In this document: positions 1 to 8,702 of the stretch, piece after piece
How the letters are laid out: every line of letters begins with the position of its first letter
Numbering within the stretch: the first letter of the stretch is position 1
Assembly: GCA_902984215.1 (NCBI GenBank)
Contig: CADWAF010002210.1
Location: forward strand, 1-17,363
Source: Willaertia magna
Taxonomy: Eukaryota; Heterolobosea; Eutetramitea; Acrasida; Naegleriidae
Reading direction: 5' to 3'
Length of the DNA: 17,363 nt
Notes under the pieces: model-generated
The model's database searches: none
What the model was told of the DNA's origin: nothing
What the model saw: only the letters and a program-made list of their open reading frames with translations
Made by a program: the position numbers and the translations under genes

Positions 1-2267
1 TGTAAAAATTTATCTTTAAAATAATTAAAATATTTTTGTACTTGTGATTTCATTGAAAATTCATTTGTTAAAAAGTTTGTACATCTCTTTAAACTACACA
101 TTGTAAATAAAGGAATATAAATTAAATTAGCATCTTTAATGTTATGTGTTAATTGCATTCCAATACCTTCATTTGCTCTTTCAACAATCTTTCTTTCAAA
201 TATTAATATTCTATTTAATTTCTCTAATTGTAATTCTTCATTCGTTTCAATTAAACTTGTATAAAATCCATCTGTTAAGATCTTTTCATTTCCATAAATA
301 TAGATCTTTGGTCTTCCACTTGAAATTAAATTTCCAATTGATGAGAATGCATTGTCTGTGTGCCATTTACTTTTAAAGTTAGATAATTGAGGTTTGTATT
401 TCTTAAATTTATAAACTTTTGATATTGGTGAATCTAAAAAGTAAAATGGTCTTTCATTATTTGTAAATGATTGATAATAATTTGAATCATTTGTGAAAAG
501 TGACAATTGAGGTGTTAATGGCATTTGTGTTGCAACTAAACCCATTGCATAAGATAAAGCATCAATCTTTTGAGCATTATTATTTTGTCTAAACATATCA
601 TAATAATTAGCAATTGCTTTTAATTTGTTTAATGCCTCACCTTCTCTTTCAATTCTATGTAATTCTTCCCATACATCTTCTATATCAGCATGTAAATAAT
701 ATTTATTTGGAATGACGACTGACATATCTTCAATTGGGACAGTATATCCAAATAATGCTCTATAAATTAAGAAACTCTTTTCAACAGTTAAAGGAATACA
801 ACCAGATATTAAACTTTCATAAAAACCACTTCTTGTTGGAGTATCACCATGTAATTGAATACAAAACTTACTCATCCTCATAACATCAATATTAAAAGAA
901 CTAGCCCATGATTCTCTATACCAATGAAAACCTTTTGAGGAATACTTCTTCTTAAAAGAATTTAAAAACTTTGATCTATGATTAACTAAAGTTAAAGTTC
1001 TATCAGCACCTCCGACAAAAGTTAAAAAATATTTTCTTTTCTTCCATTGTTCATTGTACATCTTCATAAAACTTTGTTCATTATAAGGTTGAGGAAATAA
1101 TGAATAATCTTGGTTAGCCTTAGAGGCAGTAGGCCAATCATAATAAGTCATATAAGGTATAATTAAACATCTATCATAACATCCATTCTCATACCACGCA
1201 TCTAATGGTTGACCTGTTACTCCTACAACTTCATAACTTAATAATTTAATTTTTGGCGGGATCATATGAAAACTACAGCGATAACAAGCATATGAAAAAC
1301 TAGCAAAATGTGGAATATTTAATTCATAAACGTTTTTATATAATTCATAATTATTTCTAACTAATAAATATTCCCAAATATTTCTAAACATTTCATTTCT
1401 ACGTATTGCATCAAATGGTTGTTTAACTGTATTTGTATGATAATAAAAATAATATCCATTCATACGAAATGGAATATAAGCTATAGTTGCATCTTTAATA
1501 TCTTTCACAAGTTTAAAGTATTCATTATTTAATGGTTTATCTAAGGTACCATTTACGTTTATTCCAAATATAGAATATAGATAAGATTCAACTAGTACGT
1601 GAGGGAAGAATCTATTATATTTTGGATGTAAGAATTCTTCACCATATCTTTCAATGTATTGATGAATATCTTTTAATGGAGCTTTAAATTTACCTTTATG
1701 ATATTCTTCTAAATCTTTAATTTCATTTGGATCATCTGGGAATGGATAAATATAAATTTTAATTGGCCATTGTAATTTATTAAAATTTTCTTTCATTTTG
1801 TTAAATTCTTGTTGATTTATTGGATTAGTTCCGTATTTTAATTCAATTAATCTCCAAAGTTTTTCACGTAAAGTTTTTTGTGAAGAAACGAAGGACGTTG
1901 TCGGAATGGAAGGTGTTGTAGCATTTTTTTTGTTATCGTAGTGGTGTGGTTGATGTTGCTGAGAGAAATGTAATTTATTTAAATGATATTCTTCCTTATC
2001 GTGTTGAGTTAAAAATTTATTTTCATAATTATAATCATCATATTCTTCTTCATCTTCTAAATGATTATTTGTTTTTGGATGTTGTTGTTGTTCATGATGT
2101 CTATTTGAAGAATGATGTTTATTACTACTAGTAATGATGGCAGGTGAAGATGTAGAAGAATTATTAGGAGTGAAATGGAAAAAAAGTAAAACTAAATTGA
2201 ATAAAACACTTAGAGTCACCAGTAATATTATGAATAGTTTTTGAGGATTTAGAACAATACTAGCCAT
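1..2267 (-). CDS. Exostosin-like (GT47-type) glycosyltransferase, type II membrane protein; C-terminus beyond the left edge
   Basis: The frame is open from an ATG at 2267-2265 to the edge, giving 755 residues without an intron. A short N-terminus is followed by one hydrophobic segment (about residues 7-31, rich in L, I, V and F). This is a typical signal anchor of Golgi or ER type II glycosyltransferases. Residues about 40-130 are a His/Gln/Asn/acid-rich stem. The exostosin-like catalytic region starts near residue 168 (PIKIYIYP) and contains the family's signature at about 469-493 (CIQLHGDTPTRSGFYESL, then the GCIPL segment). Near residue 653 a second, similar module begins (PKIYIYGNEK, later IKDANLIYIP, which matches IKDATIAYIP in the first) and is cut by the edge. 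The family transfers sugars to glycoproteins or polysaccharides in the secretory pathway. The donor and acceptor cannot be told from the sequence. The divergent neighbour is an MFS transporter. Confidence 0.85.
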   Translation of the reverse strand, partial: MASIVLNPQKLFIILLVTLSVLFNLVLLFFHFTPNNSSTSSPAIITSSNKHHSSNRHHEQQQHPKTNNHLEDEEEYDDYNYENKFLTQHDKEEYHLNKLHFSQQHQPHHYDNKKNATTPSIPTTSFVSSQKTLREKLWRLIELKYGTNPINQQEFNKMKENFNKLQWPIKIYIYPFPDDPNEIKDLEEYHKGKFKAPLKDIHQYIERYGEEFLHPKYNRFFPHVLVESYLYSIFGINVNGTLDKPLNNEYFKLVKDIKDATIAYIPFRMNGYYFYYHTNTVKQPFDAIRRNEMFRNIWEYLLVRNNYELYKNVYELNIPHFASFSYACYRCSFHMIPPKIKLLSYEVVGVTGQPLDAWYENGCYDRCLIIPYMTYYDWPTASKANQDYSLFPQPYNEQSFMKMYNEQWKKRKYFLTFVGGADRTLTLVNHRSKFLNSFKKKYSSKGFHWYRESWASSFNIDVMRMSKFCIQLHGDTPTRSGFYESLISGCIPLTVEKSFLIYRALFGYTVPIEDMSVVIPNKYYLHADIEDVWEELHRIEREGEALNKLKAIANYYDMFRQNNNAQKIDALSYAMGLVATQMPLTPQLSLFTNDSNYYQSFTNNERPFYFLDSPISKVYKFKKYKPQLSNFKSKWHTDNAFSSIGNLISSGRPKIYIYGNEKILTDGFYTSLIETNEELQLEKLNRILIFERKIVERANEGIGMQLTHNIKDANLIYIPLFTMCSLKRCTNFLTNEFSMKSQVQKYFNYFKDKFL

Positions 2268-2722
2268 GTATTTTTTATTTTTTTTGTGTGACTAATGACA
2301 GTGTTTAACTGAACCTAAAGCGTTGTTTCACTAGCCTTTTTATTTGCTTTTTCACCAAAATAGATTGGCGATGAAGTTTTTAACCTTTGTTCTTTGGGCT
2401 ATGCAGGACTCACTGGGTGTCTTAAACTCGTTTTTTCCCCTTCTCTTGTGCTTCTAGTAATAAATTTATTTTATAACCTCGTTGCAAGGTCTCAAAGTGA
2501 ACCTATTTGTTAATTCCTTAAAAACATTTTTTGATTGTAGCGAGTATATTCCTTGAAACACAGCAAGGAGAAAGAATAACTGTAGTTCTACACTCCTCAA
2601 GTCCGTTTCCAACAGCAGATAATTTAGCGCAATTAGAAAAAACCGCTGGCGCTTTTCATTACTTTTTTATCTTTGAGTGAGATTTAGCCAACAAAAAGAC
2701 AACATAAAAAATTGTTTGAAAG
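2268..2722. promoter_or_regulatory. Divergent intergenic region between the exostosin-like and MFS genes
   Basis: This 455-nt stretch separates two divergently transcribed genes and must hold both promoters. It looks less AT-rich than the flanking coding sequence. I see no tRNA or other RNA gene. A 28-codon open frame at 2371-2457 on the plus strand (starting MKFLTFVLW) is hydrophobic but too short to call a gene. A-rich runs directly precede both start codons. No defined promoter element was recognised. Confidence 0.5.
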
Positions 2723-4510
2723 ATGAATAATGAAAAGAATAATAATCATATACTATTAGAAGACGAAATAATAACATATAAACCACCTATTGAAACATCT
2801 GATAATGTTATCAATAGTTTAGAAGATGGCCCTACAATACCTAATCACGAAAATAATAATAACGATGACCATCATGATAAAAATCAAGAAGAGACAAAAG
2901 AAGAACAACCTAATAATGTAGATATTCACAATGATAAAACCACTAAACCAATTTGGAAACTTATTTGTTTTTCTCTTTATTATATAGGAATGTCATGTAG
3001 TTCAACATTTGTTTTAAGTATACTTTTACCTAAAGTAATTATTTTTATGTTAGGTGATACTAATAAGGAAATTTATTTAAGTATAATTATATCAGTTAGT
3101 ACAGCATTAAGTTTATTTGCTGGTCCACTTTTTGGTCAATTATCTGACAAATACTTGATACGGTACCCTTTCTTTTTTGGTGCATTAGTTTGTTGGTCAA
3201 CTTGCATCGCTCTTGAAGGGATCATTGTAAAAATTCAAGATGTATTTCCATTTTATTCTATTCCATTCTTTGTGACATTTTCACTATTAATAATTGTATC
3301 AAAGAATTTTTATGTAGTTTGTTTTGCTGTTGTTTCGGCTTTAATTGCTGATTTAATTCCAAAAGAACAAATGAATTTAGTTTCGACAATGGTTGGAATA
3401 TTTCAATTAATTGGTGTTGTAATAGGTGTAATTGTTAGTGGAATAGTTCTAAAATATATTGATATATTATGGTTATGTATTGCTTTTAGTGTTTTATGTT
3501 TAGTTACTGGTATTCCAGTATTGGTTTTCATTAGAGATGTTCAAGAATTAGATAAAAGAAAGACTAAAACAAAATCAAATTCACTATTGTCAACTTTAAG
3601 TGCAATGGAAAGCCACAAACAAAAAGAAAGTCAACCAGAAATACCCAATCATATTGAAGTTGATAAAAAAGAAAGTAGAATAGTTAGAATTAAAAACTAT
3701 ATAGTAACATTTGTATCACCTTTTGGAGATAATAATTTCTTATGGGTATTTATAACTAGATTTAGTATAATGTTAACAAATGTAGCAGCAAGATCTTATT
3801 TCTTATATTTCATTAGAGATGTATTGACACCTTTTAATTTTTTACTTTCCTCTGATTTTCCATCAACTGATGAACAAGCATTAAGTTTACTTTTAGGTTG
3901 TATTTGTGTTTTCACTTTAAGTAAGTAATCTAAATAATAATTTATTCTAATATTAAATTAGTTGGAGCTGGTTTAGCTCAACCCTTAACTAGGCATTTAG
4001 GTAAAAGAATGGTATTTTTCTTATTAGGAATAATGTTATTTGTTAGTGGTGTAGTTATTGCAATATTTAGAACTTATAATGTCTTACTAGTTTGTTCAAC
4101 TTTACAGGGAATTGGAGTTGGTTTCTTTTTAGCTGTTGATCTCAGTTTTGCAAATGCTGTTTTACCAAATCCAGATCAATCAGCTAAGGGTAAGTTATTT
4201 AATTGTTTTAAAAATTATTTAATTTTGTAAAGATTTGGCTTTATGGAATTTTAGTAGTTATATTCCAGATTTATTAGGTGTGCCATTTGGTGCTTTCTTA
4301 ATATTTGTTGGTAATAAAATTATTCCAGATGAAACAATAAGAGGATTTGGTTATATTTTATTATTTTCTGTGGCTGCTGCTTTACAATTAGCTGCTGGAA
4401 TATTGATATTTAAAGTGAAATTGCCAAGTGATGTGGATAAAGGTATAAAGAACAAAACAAATGGCATTGAGAATAATTCAAATAATAATAATACTGAACA
4501 ATTAGTTTAA
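2723..4510 (+). CDS. Major facilitator superfamily transporter, three exons
   Basis: Three exons (2723-3920, 3962-4189, 4233-4510) join in phase to a 567-residue multi-pass protein. The cytosolic N-terminus (residues 1-73) is acidic and Asn-rich. Membrane spans start near residue 74. An MFS motif A-like loop, GPLFGQLSDKYLIRYP, lies at about 134-149. A Lys/Glu-rich central loop (about 270-330) separates two six-span halves. Joining the exons restores TLIGAGLAQPLTRHLG and SAKDLALWNFSS; the second, after a VLPNPDQ stretch, resembles MFS proteins of bacteria and protists. The unspliced frames stop inside each intron, so this is splicing and not decay. The substrate is unknown. Its 3' end faces that of the 7TM-RGS gene, 123 nt away. 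A +1 frameshift pseudogene is the alternative but is made unlikely by the consensus GTAAGT and AG boundaries. Confidence 0.87.
3921..3961 (+). other. Spliceosomal intron 1 of the MFS gene (41 nt)
   Basis: The donor is GTAAGT, the acceptor is TTAG, and the interior is almost entirely A and T. Phase 1. Removal joins TTA-A to TT-GGA and gives the sequence LIGAGLAQP, a plausible continuation of a transmembrane segment. Unspliced reading hits a stop within the intron. Confidence 0.85.
4190..4232 (+). other. Spliceosomal intron 2 of the MFS gene (43 nt)
   Basis: The donor is GTAAGT and the acceptor is TAAAG. Phase 1. Splicing joins GCT-AAG-G to AT-TTG and restores the conserved MFS-type sequence AKDLALWN. 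Both introns of this gene share donor, phase and near-identical length. Confidence 0.87.
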
Positions 4511-4564
4511 AATAATTTATTATGATAAACAATAATTGTAATTTAAAGTTACAATTAAATTTTG

Positions 4565-4570
4565 AATAAA
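4565..4570 (+). terminator. Possible polyadenylation signal of the MFS gene
   Basis: An AATAAA lies 55 nt past the MFS stop codon, in the short space between two convergent genes. AATAAA is common by chance in DNA this rich in A and T, so support is weak. Confidence 0.3.
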
Positions 4571-4616
4571 CCAATTTACTAACAAAGTTAAAAAGTATTT
4601 TGTACAATTTAAATTA

Positions 4617-4622
4617 TTTATT
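4617..4622 (-). terminator. Possible polyadenylation signal of the 7TM-RGS gene
   Basis: On the minus strand AATAAA occurs about a dozen nt after the stop codon at 4634. Two other genes here (G-beta and the DM10 protein) have AATAAA at a similar short distance, which gives modest support. Confidence 0.35.
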
Positions 4623-4633
4623 TTACAATGTAT

Positions 4634-6877
4634 TTAAACCACATGCAATTCCTTTTGTAAGTTCATTAAATCCAACCATTTCTTATATTCTGTCGTTTTC
4701 TCCAATCTTTTACAAGTATCTGCAATATTTAACATTAAATCATCAATTATCAAACTCTTTAGTCTTTGGTAGCCAATTTTAGTACTGTCATAATTATTAA
4801 ATATCTGTGAAAATTCCACCTTCACTTTTGAAGATAAGTTCACTTCATACTTTGAATAATCTTCAATAAAATTTTTAAATAAATGTTCAATTTCTTCTTT
4901 TGTAATTTCTAAACCATTCGTTGAATACTTTTCCTTTAAATTCATTAATTGTTCATATAATAAAATATTTTCTAATGAAAATTCTTTTTCAGCATATTTT
5001 CTTAACAATTTAAAGTAAGAATCATTACTTAATTTCTTTTCAATTTCTGATGATTTACCTTCTTTGACATTAGTATAAATTTCCTTATTTCCCTTACAAC
5101 AAGTTAAATGATTTGAAATAAATGTCCAATATTCAAAAAATAGTGAAGTTCCTCCTGAAATGAAATAAACTAAACAATAAGCAATTGTTTTTAAAATAGC
5201 AGTTGCCATTTGATTACCTATTGGTATTGGAATAACTACTAAGAAAATTAATGTAATGAAAATTAAATCTAAACGTTGATAGAAAGGATCGTCGAAAAAT
5301 AAAAAGTTTCTTAAACCTTCTTTTCTTATTTTAGAAACATTTGCTAAAACTTCAATAATCATACATAAAATACCAAAAACAATGCTAACTAAAACACATA
5401 AACCATATAATAAATTAATACCTATCATTGAGGCATCTTTAAAAGGTAAAACTAAATTTAAAATTAAAGCAATTATAAACCAAAATAGTGCATATAAAAT
5501 AGATAAAATTATTGTTAATATTATTCCAAAATTTTTACTAGACATCATTTTAATATATTTAATATTTTTATCTGAAAATTTTTCTATTAAATAATAACAA
5601 TTACGTAAAAACACAACTCTAAATAAGGTAACACCATAGGTTCCAATGATTAATGCAGCTAAAAGTACTTGGAATAACATAATAATCTCTCCACATCTAG
5701 TTATTATTGGAATTATATAAATTAAATTAGCAATTAAAACGTATAATGGTGCTGAATAAGGTAAAATTAATCTAATTTTGATAGAGGGCTTATTAAACAT
5801 TGGTAGCAATAAAATAAAATAAATAATTCCCCAAAATATTGTAAAATAAGTACAAACTTCATTTAAATAAGTATCATACAGAACAGTTGATTTATATTGG
5901 TCACAAAGGTAAATAGTATTACTATATTTTTCAAAACATAAAAATTTAGAAGATGATATATAATTTAAATTATTTAATAAATTATTTTCTATCCACCAAT
6001 TACTATTTTGATTAGAATAATTATTAATTTGATTTCCAAATGTTTCATTAAACATAAATGTAAATAAACTACTTGAAAACAAATTACTATTTATAGAATG
6101 AATTTTACTATTTGTATTTCCTTTAGATTTTAATAAATATTGTAAAAATGATAGAGTTTCATTTGTAATCATTCCATAATTTACTTTCATAAGATTTAAA
6201 TTGTAATTGTAAACATTACCAGTGTCACTTTTTGTTTCATTATATTTTGTATTATTAGATAATAGTTCAGTCATATTATTATAATGTAAATAATTGTTAG
6301 TGAAATAGTTAACCACATTTTCTTTTACAATACTGTCATCCATTACTTTGTCATTTTGAAAAGTTAACAACTCGAAAGGTATTGGTAAATTAATTAAATT
6401 GAAATCATTCCAATTATAAAAGTACTCCTCAGAATTTTTTGAACAAGAAGACAAAAATAACTTTTGTGATTTAAAAGGAAATATAAAAGCGTCAAATGCT
6501 TCAAATGAATTTCTTGCACAATTACAACTTAAGAAATCTACATAATCCACATTGTTGACATTTAAATTCTCATATTTAAAATAATAACTCATAACATCTC
6601 TTAATGGGAATTGAATTGCTATCCTCTTATTTTCTAAATCTTTGGCACTTGTTATATTTTTATGAGACAACGAATAAATTAAGACAGGGTTGGTAATGGA
6701 AATGAGTAGTGACTGATTGTAGTTTAGTGAAAATAAACTTTCATAAGAAATTACTTGTTGCTGTATATTGTTTATTTTCACATTTAACAAATCATTCTTC
6801 AAAGAAGAAGATGAATGAAAAAGAAATAGGGCAAAGATAACAGAAAATAACAAATAATGGAAGCAATTTGTGTACAT
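4634..6877 (-). CDS. Seven-transmembrane receptor-like protein with C-terminal RGS domain and solute-binding-like ectodomain
   Basis: A single 747-residue frame. Residues 1-25 form a signal peptide (FSVIFALFLF core). The ectodomain (about 27-340) has many Asn-X-Ser/Thr sites. Its part from about 57 to 145 resembles TAXI/NMT1-type periplasmic binding proteins: hydrophobic strand, then SAKDLENKRIAI, then FDAFIFP. Seven hydrophobic spans follow at about 343-361, 369-393, 397-424, 449-477, 484-513, 536-554 and 561-586. The cytosolic tail, about 612-736, reads as an RGS domain: FSLENILLYEQL at 633-644, EVNLSS at 678-683, and a closing YKKWLD. RGS domains speed GTP hydrolysis by G-alpha. The 7TM-RGS layout is known from plant RGS1 and protist proteins. 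The G-beta gene lies directly upstream on the same strand. RGS assignment is firm, the ectodomain call is moderate, and the ligand is unknown. Confidence 0.85.
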   Translation of the reverse strand: MYTNCFHYLLFSVIFALFLFHSSSSLKNDLLNVKINNIQQQVISYESLFSLNYNQSLLISITNPVLIYSLSHKNITSAKDLENKRIAIQFPLRDVMSYYFKYENLNVNNVDYVDFLSCNCARNSFEAFDAFIFPFKSQKLFLSSCSKNSEEYFYNWNDFNLINLPIPFELLTFQNDKVMDDSIVKENVVNYFTNNYLHYNNMTELLSNNTKYNETKSDTGNVYNYNLNLMKVNYGMITNETLSFLQYLLKSKGNTNSKIHSINSNLFSSSLFTFMFNETFGNQINNYSNQNSNWWIENNLLNNLNYISSSKFLCFEKYSNTIYLCDQYKSTVLYDTYLNEVCTYFTIFWGIIYFILLLPMFNKPSIKIRLILPYSAPLYVLIANLIYIIPIITRCGEIIMLFQVLLAALIIGTYGVTLFRVVFLRNCYYLIEKFSDKNIKYIKMMSSKNFGIILTIILSILYALFWFIIALILNLVLPFKDASMIGINLLYGLCVLVSIVFGILCMIIEVLANVSKIRKEGLRNFLFFDDPFYQRLDLIFITLIFLVVIPIPIGNQMATAILKTIAYCLVYFISGGTSLFFEYWTFISNHLTCCKGNKEIYTNVKEGKSSEIEKKLSNDSYFKLLRKYAEKEFSLENILLYEQLMNLKEKYSTNGLEITKEEIEHLFKNFIEDYSKYEVNLSSKVKVEFSQIFNNYDSTKIGYQRLKSLIIDDLMLNIADTCKRLEKTTEYKKWLDLMNLQKELHVV

Positions 6878-7311
6878 TTTTTTGGTTTGAAAAAGAATGA
6901 TAAAAATTATGAGACAATTAACAAATTACTTGTTGAAAGACAAGAGAATAGAAGTAACCAACTGTGGTTGTCAACACAGTTAATTAAAGTAAATCTCGAC
7001 GAATTTTTTAGAAAGAGGATAAGTGAAAACAGAGATTCAGATATAAGAAAGGAGGTAAAATAGTATAAAGGAAACAGGCATTAAGGTTGTGGAAATCCAA
7101 AGTAAGTCCCAACAACACAAACCTGGAAATCCAGACCTATTTTTTGGTATGCTCCTTCTAAAATAATACTTTACGGAAAATCTGTTGAAGATTTTTGAAG
7201 CTAGCTTATTTTGTTTGCATTCTGCTAAAGGATAGAGAAGCAAAGAAATTGAGGATAGTGTTATCTTTAAATTGTATTTTATTTAGTTATTTATTTACAA
7301 AGATAAGTAAT
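6878..7311. promoter_or_regulatory. Intergenic region between G-beta and 7TM-RGS genes
   Basis: These 434 nt hold the 3' end of the G-beta gene and the promoter of the 7TM-RGS gene, both on the minus strand. Short open frames of 68 codons exist on each strand, but they overlap one another or a real gene and lack recognisable domains. I see no RNA gene or defined regulatory motif. Confidence 0.45.
7290..7295 (-). terminator. Possible polyadenylation signal of the G-beta gene
   Basis: A minus-strand AATAAA lies about 17 nt beyond the G-beta stop codon. The spacing resembles that seen after the 7TM-RGS and DM10 genes. Confidence 0.35.
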
Positions 7312-8450
7312 TTATGCAAAGATTTTTATCGTGGTATCCCAACTTGCAGTTCCAAGACATTGACCATCTGGTGAGACAGATAAACAACTAACACGATTAT
7401 CATGACCATTAGGAGACTCTAGAACTTGTAATTGTTTTGCCTTTAATGTATCCCAAGCAATAACTTTTTTATCTTCATAAGCACTAAATAACACTCTTCC
7501 GGAAGCACTAAAACTAACACTTGTAACACCTTCTCTAATGTTGTCATCACTGTATGTCATTACTTCTCTAGAAGCTCTAATGTCAAAAAGTTTACAACTA
7601 CAATCATCTGCACCAGTTGCAAAGGCTAAACCATTAGGGAAGTATTGAACGGAGTTAACATCTCCTTCATGACCAGTAAAAGTAATCACAGATTTGGAAG
7701 TTCTTGAATCCCAAAGTTTAACGGTAGCATCACATGCTCCACTTACAAATGTATTATTATCTACAGGATTGATACTTAAACACATTACATCTCCTGTATG
7801 TTCTTCAAATCTAGTTAAAGGTTGACTCATATCAATATCGAAAAGAATACAATTTGAATCACCACTTGATGTTATTATATGTCTATCATTAATAAATTTA
7901 CATGAAGATAAATAACCTGTATGGGCAACTAATTCTTTTGTTGGTTTTATATCAATTTGTTTTTGTTGTGGATTTACTGGTTGAGTTGCTTGTGCAACAC
8001 TAAAAATTGAACAAATGTTATCCAAACCTCCACAAGCAACATATGAACCCGAAGGAGAAAAATCGCAACACATGACCCAATGCGATCGGAGAGGAATAGC
8101 TCCATTCTTCAAACCTTTAACTGCATTCCATAACTATGGTTTAGAATAAGACAATAAAAATGATTGTTTAGAATTACCATAGAGTTGTTAAAAAAATTAC
8201 TTACAATTAATTTACCATCTTGAGAGGCACTGACAAGGTTTGTTGAATCCTTTGACCAAGCTAAACTATAAATTTTTGCAGTATGACCAGTCAATGTTCT
8301 TCTTTCCTTTAATTTTAGGGGTAATACTTCAGAAGAACTTAAATCCTTCAAATTACAATCGTTAGTTTGTTTTCTATAATTTTTGATGGCTTCTTGAAGT
8401 TGTTGTGCTTCGTTACGTGCGTTTTGAATTGCTTCTTGAACTGAAGACAT
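7312..8450 (-). CDS. Heterotrimeric G-protein beta subunit (seven WD repeats), two exons
   Basis: Exon 1 is 8450-8205 and exon 2 is 8133-7312, giving 355 residues (animal G-beta is about 340). The start at 8450 gives [12 protein letters not shown] and a charged helical N-terminus of about 45 residues, the coiled coil that pairs with G-gamma. The frame is open 49 codons further upstream, but that part is not G-beta-like. Seven WD repeats follow, beginning [15 protein letters not shown] and ending in [13 protein letters not shown]. Splicing yields [15 protein letters not shown] and then IPLRSHWVM, both diagnostic of G-beta. A short insertion near residues 126-142 ([14 protein letters not shown]) lengthens one inter-repeat loop. 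The protein forms the G-beta-gamma dimer at the membrane and signals from receptors. It diverges from the DM10 gene across 252 nt. Confidence 0.95.
8134..8204 (-). other. Spliceosomal intron of the G-beta gene (71 nt)
   Basis: Read on the minus strand, the donor is GTAAGT and the acceptor is CCATAG. Phase 0. Joining gives ATT-TTA-TGG-AAT, restoring the strand of WD repeat 1 (KLILWN). Without splicing the frame shifts and stops shortly after the intron. Confidence 0.92.
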
Positions 8451-8702
8451 TTTTTTTATCTTGTTGACATTTGATAGCTTTTCGCTAAATATTATGCTGT
8501 TGGAAAATAAAAAGGTACCAAAGCTTCTCAAATAAAATGCACAGCGAAAGGAAACCGAGTACTTTTTGCGAATTTTTGGTTTATATTCACTTTGCAATGT
8601 TTTTTTTGGTTGAATGCTTACCTGAAACGTTACTTATTTTCCCTCCAAAATATTAGATGCAATAAAACTACAGAGCTGTAGATTAAGAAACAAAAATAAA
8701 AA
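8451..8702. promoter_or_regulatory. Shared divergent promoter region of G-beta and the DM10/EF-hand gene
   Basis: Only 252 nt separate the two divergent start codons, so both promoters must lie here or reach into the genes. A-rich tracts precede each start codon. No specific element was recognised. Confidence 0.45.

Noticed and set aside
146..376. Plus-strand open frame of 76 codons
   Set aside because: It is antisense to the exostosin-like gene, whose frame is continuous and has family signatures.
1946..2131. Plus-strand open frame of 61 codons
   Set aside because: It is antisense to the low-complexity stem of the exostosin-like gene.
2371..2457. 28-codon hydrophobic frame upstream of the MFS gene
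   Set aside because: It is too short to distinguish from chance, and no splice donor clearly joins it to the MFS start.
4009..4510. Two separate short MFS-like genes, or a frameshifted pseudogene
   Set aside because: Consensus GT-AG introns join the pieces in phase and restore MFS motifs, so they are exons of one gene.
4410..4782. Short open frames on both strands near the convergent gene ends
   Set aside because: They overlap the 3' ends of the MFS and 7TM-RGS genes and show only AT-rich composition.
5382..5594. Plus-strand open frame of 70 codons
   Set aside because: It lies wholly antisense to the membrane region of the 7TM-RGS gene.
6857..7243. Two 68-codon frames, one on each strand, between the 7TM-RGS and G-beta genes
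   Set aside because: They overlap each other, one overlaps the 7TM-RGS start, and neither has a recognisable domain or signal.
8451..8597. 49-codon upstream extension of the G-beta frame
   Set aside because: The G-beta N-terminus normally begins close to MSSVQEA, and the extension is unlike any G-beta sequence.
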